A DNA stretch of 43,199 nt from Arthrobacter sp. Y81 (GTDB lineage: Bacteria > Actinomycetota > Actinomycetes > Actinomycetales > Micrococcaceae), in contig NZ_PJIL01000026.1 of the NCBI RefSeq assembly GCF_002929335.1, positions 1 to 43,199 of the forward strand, given 5' to 3'. The notes below the pieces were generated by a model. The model searched no databases, was not told where the DNA came from, and saw nothing but the letters and a program-made list of their open reading frames with translations. Both the position numbers and the translations under genes were made by a program. Shown here one piece after another: positions 40,721-43,199 of this stretch (position 1 is the stretch's first letter; each line of letters starts with the position of its first letter).

Positions 40721-42073
40721 TTAGGCAATGACTTTGGCATCCTCGACCGGCCCCGGCGTCTTCGCGTGCCAGTCGATCTCGTCGCTGAAGATATCCTGCT
40801 TGCTGCTCTCCGGCAGCCACTTGAGGAGGACCACCAGGGCGATCAGGGCGATGAAGACCTGGTAGAAGGCCGGGGCGATGGCGTTGCCGGTGCTGGAGGC
40901 CAGGAACGCGCCGATGTAGGGCCCGGGGCCGGCGATGAAGGCGAGGGCGATGTTGAAGCCGATTGCGCTACCCGTGGCCCGGGTGGACGCCGGGAAGAGT
41001 TCGACCAGCATGACCACTGTGGTCACCGAGACCAGGCACTGGATGGCGCCCAAGAGGATCAGGCCGAGGATGATGAGGGCCGGATTGCCGGTGCTCATCA
41101 GCAGGAAGACCGGAATGGGCAGCAGGACGTAGCCCACCGTGCCCACGAGGTTGGGGATGCGCCGACCGTACTTGTCCGAGATCATGCCCGCGATAGGGCA
41201 GAAGACCATGTAGATCAGCAGGCCGATAGCGCTGAGCATCAGGGCATTCGGGCGCTGGATCTTGAGAGTCACTTCGAGGTAGTTCACCACGTAGGTGGCC
41301 AAATAGTAATAGCCAAGGCCCTGGACCGCCGCGAAACAGATCGTCAGCCCGACAGCCTTCAGGTTGCGCTTGAGCTTCGGCGCAGGAACCGCGGCCGAGT
41401 CGCGGGTCTTCTTGATTTCCTTGAAGACCGGGGTGTCGTCCAGCCGGAGGCGCACGAACAGCCCGACCAGGGCCAGCGGTGCGGCGGCCCAGAAAGGGAT
41501 CCTCCAACCGAAGTCCATGAGCTGATCTTTGGTCAGGATGTTGTTGAGCCAGAGGGCGAAGCCGCTGCCGGCAACGGTGGCCAAGGCTGCCGTTGCCGAA
41601 ATGACGCTGGCGTAGGTGGCGCGGCGGTTGCGGGGGGCTCCTTCAATCAGGAAGGCAGCGGAACCCGTCCACTCCCCGCCCGCTGAAAGCCCCTGGACGC
41701 AGCGCAGGAGCACCAGCAACAGAGGAGCGGCGACGCCGATGGCCGCGTAGGTCGGAATAAACCCAATCATCGTGGTGGCCAGGCCCATGGCCAGGACCGA
41801 GAAGCTCAGGGCCGCGCGGCGGCCGTACTTGTCACCGATCGGTCCCAGGATGAACCCGCCGAGCGGCCGCATAAGGAAGCCGACCGCAAAAACGCCCAGG
41901 GAAGACAGGAGAGACACCACAGGGCTCTGGTCCGCAAAGAAAAGCTGGCCGATGATGACGGCGAAGAACCCGTACACGGCGAAATCGAACCATTCCATGA
42001 AGTTGCCAACGCCAACTGCGAAAGCGGCCTGGCCTAACTTCTTGTGCTGCATATCAGCTTGATTGATGCTCAC
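40721..42073 (-). CDS. MFS transporter, metabolite:H+ symporter (MHS) type
   Basis: 450 residues, about twelve membrane helices. The loop 2-3 motif is GPIGDKYGRRAAL, and GLSAGGEWTGSAAFLIEGAP after helix 4 is typical of the MHS group, which takes up organic acids such as shikimate, citrate or 4-methyl-o-phthalate. GTG 42073 has GAGGAGG upstream; ATG 42052 is an alternative. It is the first gene of the operon and is preceded by a strong promoter with an overlapping operator. Confidence 0.92.
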   Translation of the reverse strand: MSINQADMQHKKLGQAAFAVGVGNFMEWFDFAVYGFFAVIIGQLFFADQSPVVSLLSSLGVFAVGFLMRPLGGFILGPIGDKYGRRAALSFSVLAMGLATTMIGFIPTYAAIGVAAPLLLVLLRCVQGLSAGGEWTGSAAFLIEGAPRNRRATYASVISATAALATVAGSGFALWLNNILTKDQLMDFGWRIPFWAAAPLALVGLFVRLRLDDTPVFKEIKKTRDSAAVPAPKLKRNLKAVGLTICFAAVQGLGYYYLATYVVNYLEVTLKIQRPNALMLSAIGLLIYMVFCPIAGMISDKYGRRIPNLVGTVGYVLLPIPVFLLMSTGNPALIILGLILLGAIQCLVSVTTVVMLVELFPASTRATGSAIGFNIALAFIAGPGPYIGAFLASSTGNAIAPAFYQVFIALIALVVLLKWLPESSKQDIFSDEIDWHAKTPGPVEDAKVIA

Positions 42074-42134
42074 TAGTTACCTCCTCGTAACTCTCTGTGG
42101 AGCGGCCGCTACGTTGCGATGGCCCTCTGAGAAA

Positions 42135-42162
42135 ATTGTACGACAATCGTACGGTCTGTCAA
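42135..42162 (-). promoter_or_regulatory. Housekeeping promoter overlapped by a GntR-type operator
   Basis: On the minus strand TTGACA (42162-42157), 16 bases, TACAAT (42140-42135): a near-consensus promoter. Within it lies the inverted repeat GTACGA-TTG-TCGTAC (42152-42138), which would be blocked by a bound dimer. It drives the operon that encodes the GntR regulator. Confidence 0.7.
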
Positions 42163-42264
42163 TAGGAGGAGCGAGGGCGGCATTTCTCACCATCAGACGC
42201 CCAATCCGGACTCCCACTTCCCGCGCGGAACACACGCCGAATTACACCTAGGGGGCGTGTCTTC

Positions 42265-42350
42265 TTATTGGCGTAGCCAGATGATGAGGGGGTAGAGGAC
42301 GACGCCGGCACGGTGGGTCAGTGCGGGTTTCCTCGTCCACGACGCCAGTG
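42265..42350 (-). pseudogene. Transposase C-terminal remnant (IS5-like)
   Basis: The minus strand reads LTHRAGVVLYPLIIWLRQ before a stop at 42265, the kind of ending seen in IS5-type transposases. An IS-end-like GGGGGCGTGTCTTCTTATTG lies just beyond it. Very short, so weak. Confidence 0.3.
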
Positions 42351-42538
42351 CCGCCAACGTGATCATCGCTGTGTTCAGCGGAATGACCGTCGGTGACGGG
42401 CCCGTCTCTGAGAGACGCGGCAACCGCCTCGTCTACCGCAAGTCTGCCCGGGACGCCTTTCTTAGCGGGAACGGCACTGACCCTATGCATGGGAGGAAAC
42501 CGGTAGCCGCGCGTCCAACTATGGACACGTCGCACTGA
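42291..42538 (+). other. Possible coding remnant
   Basis: A plus-strand open stretch without a clear start (VSAGFLVHDASAANVIIAVF onward) has third-position GC typical of real genes here and ends at 42538. Family unknown; it overlaps the transposase remnant on the other strand, so at most one is genuine over the shared part. Confidence 0.25.
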
Positions 42539-42559
42539 TCAACCAAACCAGGACCGGCC

Positions 42560-43020
42560 CCGGAAGAAGAGTCCGGATCCCACACACCTCCGCTCTTTCG
42601 ATGATTTCTATGCCAGCCACAGATAACCCCCAAGACGCTCCCGCTGAACCCGGCACGTCCTAAGGAAACCTACGATCCGAACCCCAAAGTCATGTCGCTT
42701 GCATCAGAGACCTGCATGAAGTGGTGAAGGCAGAACCAGGATGATAGGGACCAAAATGAAGGTCGAAAAGCCACCCGTGCACAAAAGTGCACAATGTGCA
42801 CGGCCCATTTGGCCGGACAAACACGCGATGAGCGCACTCTGCCAGGTTCGCAGAAGGTAGCTATCCGAGGACGACCCTCAGATGAAGATTCGTTTTGGTC
42901 ATGTCGTCACCACAACTCTTGACCACGAATGAGTGACGGCCAACAACTGGCCACCGGAAACAGCAAAGGACGACAGAAAACCCTAGATTCCAGCAGGCGG
43001 AAGGCCCACCAGCCCGGGCC
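42560..43020. repeat. Right copy of the diverged ~0.45-kb direct repeat
   Basis: Same orientation and block order as 90-545. Its tiny ORF (42756-42860, starting MKVEKPPVHK) shares the first ten residues with that of the left copy except one, then diverges after an indel. The run of C bases begins just after it. Confidence 0.7.
42787..42801. promoter_or_regulatory. TGTGCAC palindrome, copy 3
   Basis: GTGCACA-A-TGTGCAC, a 7-bp inverted repeat around one base, with an extra GTGCAC half site ten bases upstream, as in copy 1. Confidence 0.5.
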
Positions 43021-43024
43021 CTGA

Positions 43025-43199
<175 letters not shown>

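Noticed and set aside
40106..41686. 526-codon plus-strand frame opposite the MFS gene
   Set aside because: Repetitive acidic shadow sequence; the minus strand carries an unmistakable transporter and lactonase.

Overview
The window is high-GC actinobacterial DNA. The gene families (DUF5709 and DUF6510 proteins, COG2388 acetyltransferases, an ECF41-type sigma factor, gamma-carboxymuconolactone decarboxylases, MHS-type MFS carriers) and the codon use fit an Arthrobacter-like Micrococcaceae. That assignment is inference; there is no rRNA or intact tRNA to settle it. It reads as an accessory region of a chromosome or large plasmid. Two diverged copies of a ~0.45-kb direct repeat lie at its ends, and the last ~175 bases are an almost pure C run that looks like a sequencing artefact.

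Layout. 0-5 kb: left repeat, a tRNA 3'-end remnant with a terminator (possible attachment site), an IS481-family element with clear inverted repeats and a frameshifted transposase, and an uncharacterised 706-residue protein with a C-terminal HEPN-like motif. 5-12.6 kb: OsmC-like protein, a membrane-protein/LuxR-HTH pair, an FMN reductase, an osmoprotectant-binding lipoprotein, and broken genes (zinc-ribbon thioredoxin, clpB tail, pRiA4b ORF-3-like). 12.6-31.4 kb: a redox and envelope stress island. It holds three COG2388 acetyltransferases, three copies (one decayed) of a zinc-less quinone oxidoreductase, thioredoxin, AhpD-like and RraA-like proteins, a full methionine sulfoxide repair set (MsrA, MsrB, MsrP-like enzyme with a flavin reductase), a ferritin-like protein, two sigma factors, TetR regulators, a SnoaL-like protein and an MFS pump. 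31.4-32.3 kb: non-coding with an IS30-like remnant. 32.3-42.1 kb: one tightly coupled minus-strand catabolic operon of eleven genes, apparently controlled by its own GntR protein, followed by IS remnants and the right repeat.

How it works together. Four sites in the stress island share GTAAGAC-N16-GCTAACG-like spacing, each placed correctly upstream of a gene or operon (oxidoreductase/acetyltransferases; DUF5709; SDR/acetyltransferase/thioredoxin/AhpD/RraA; SnoaL/MFS). This points to a single, unassigned alternative-sigma regulon. Separately, the ECF41-type sigma gene and the oxidoreductase after it each carry a TCACA-N16-CGTC promoter, the known ECF41 signature. The right-hand operon encodes uptake (MFS), a metallo-lactonase, an SDR, two beta-hydroxyacid dehydrogenases, a cupin, two CMD-type proteins, a succinate-semialdehyde-type dehydrogenase and an Ldh-family dehydrogenase. 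It could take a lactone or hydroxyacid towards succinate.

Caution: 0.8-20.3 kb holds at least nine frameshifted or truncated genes, while 20.3-42.1 kb is nearly intact. Real decay and poor consensus quality cannot be separated from the sequence alone.
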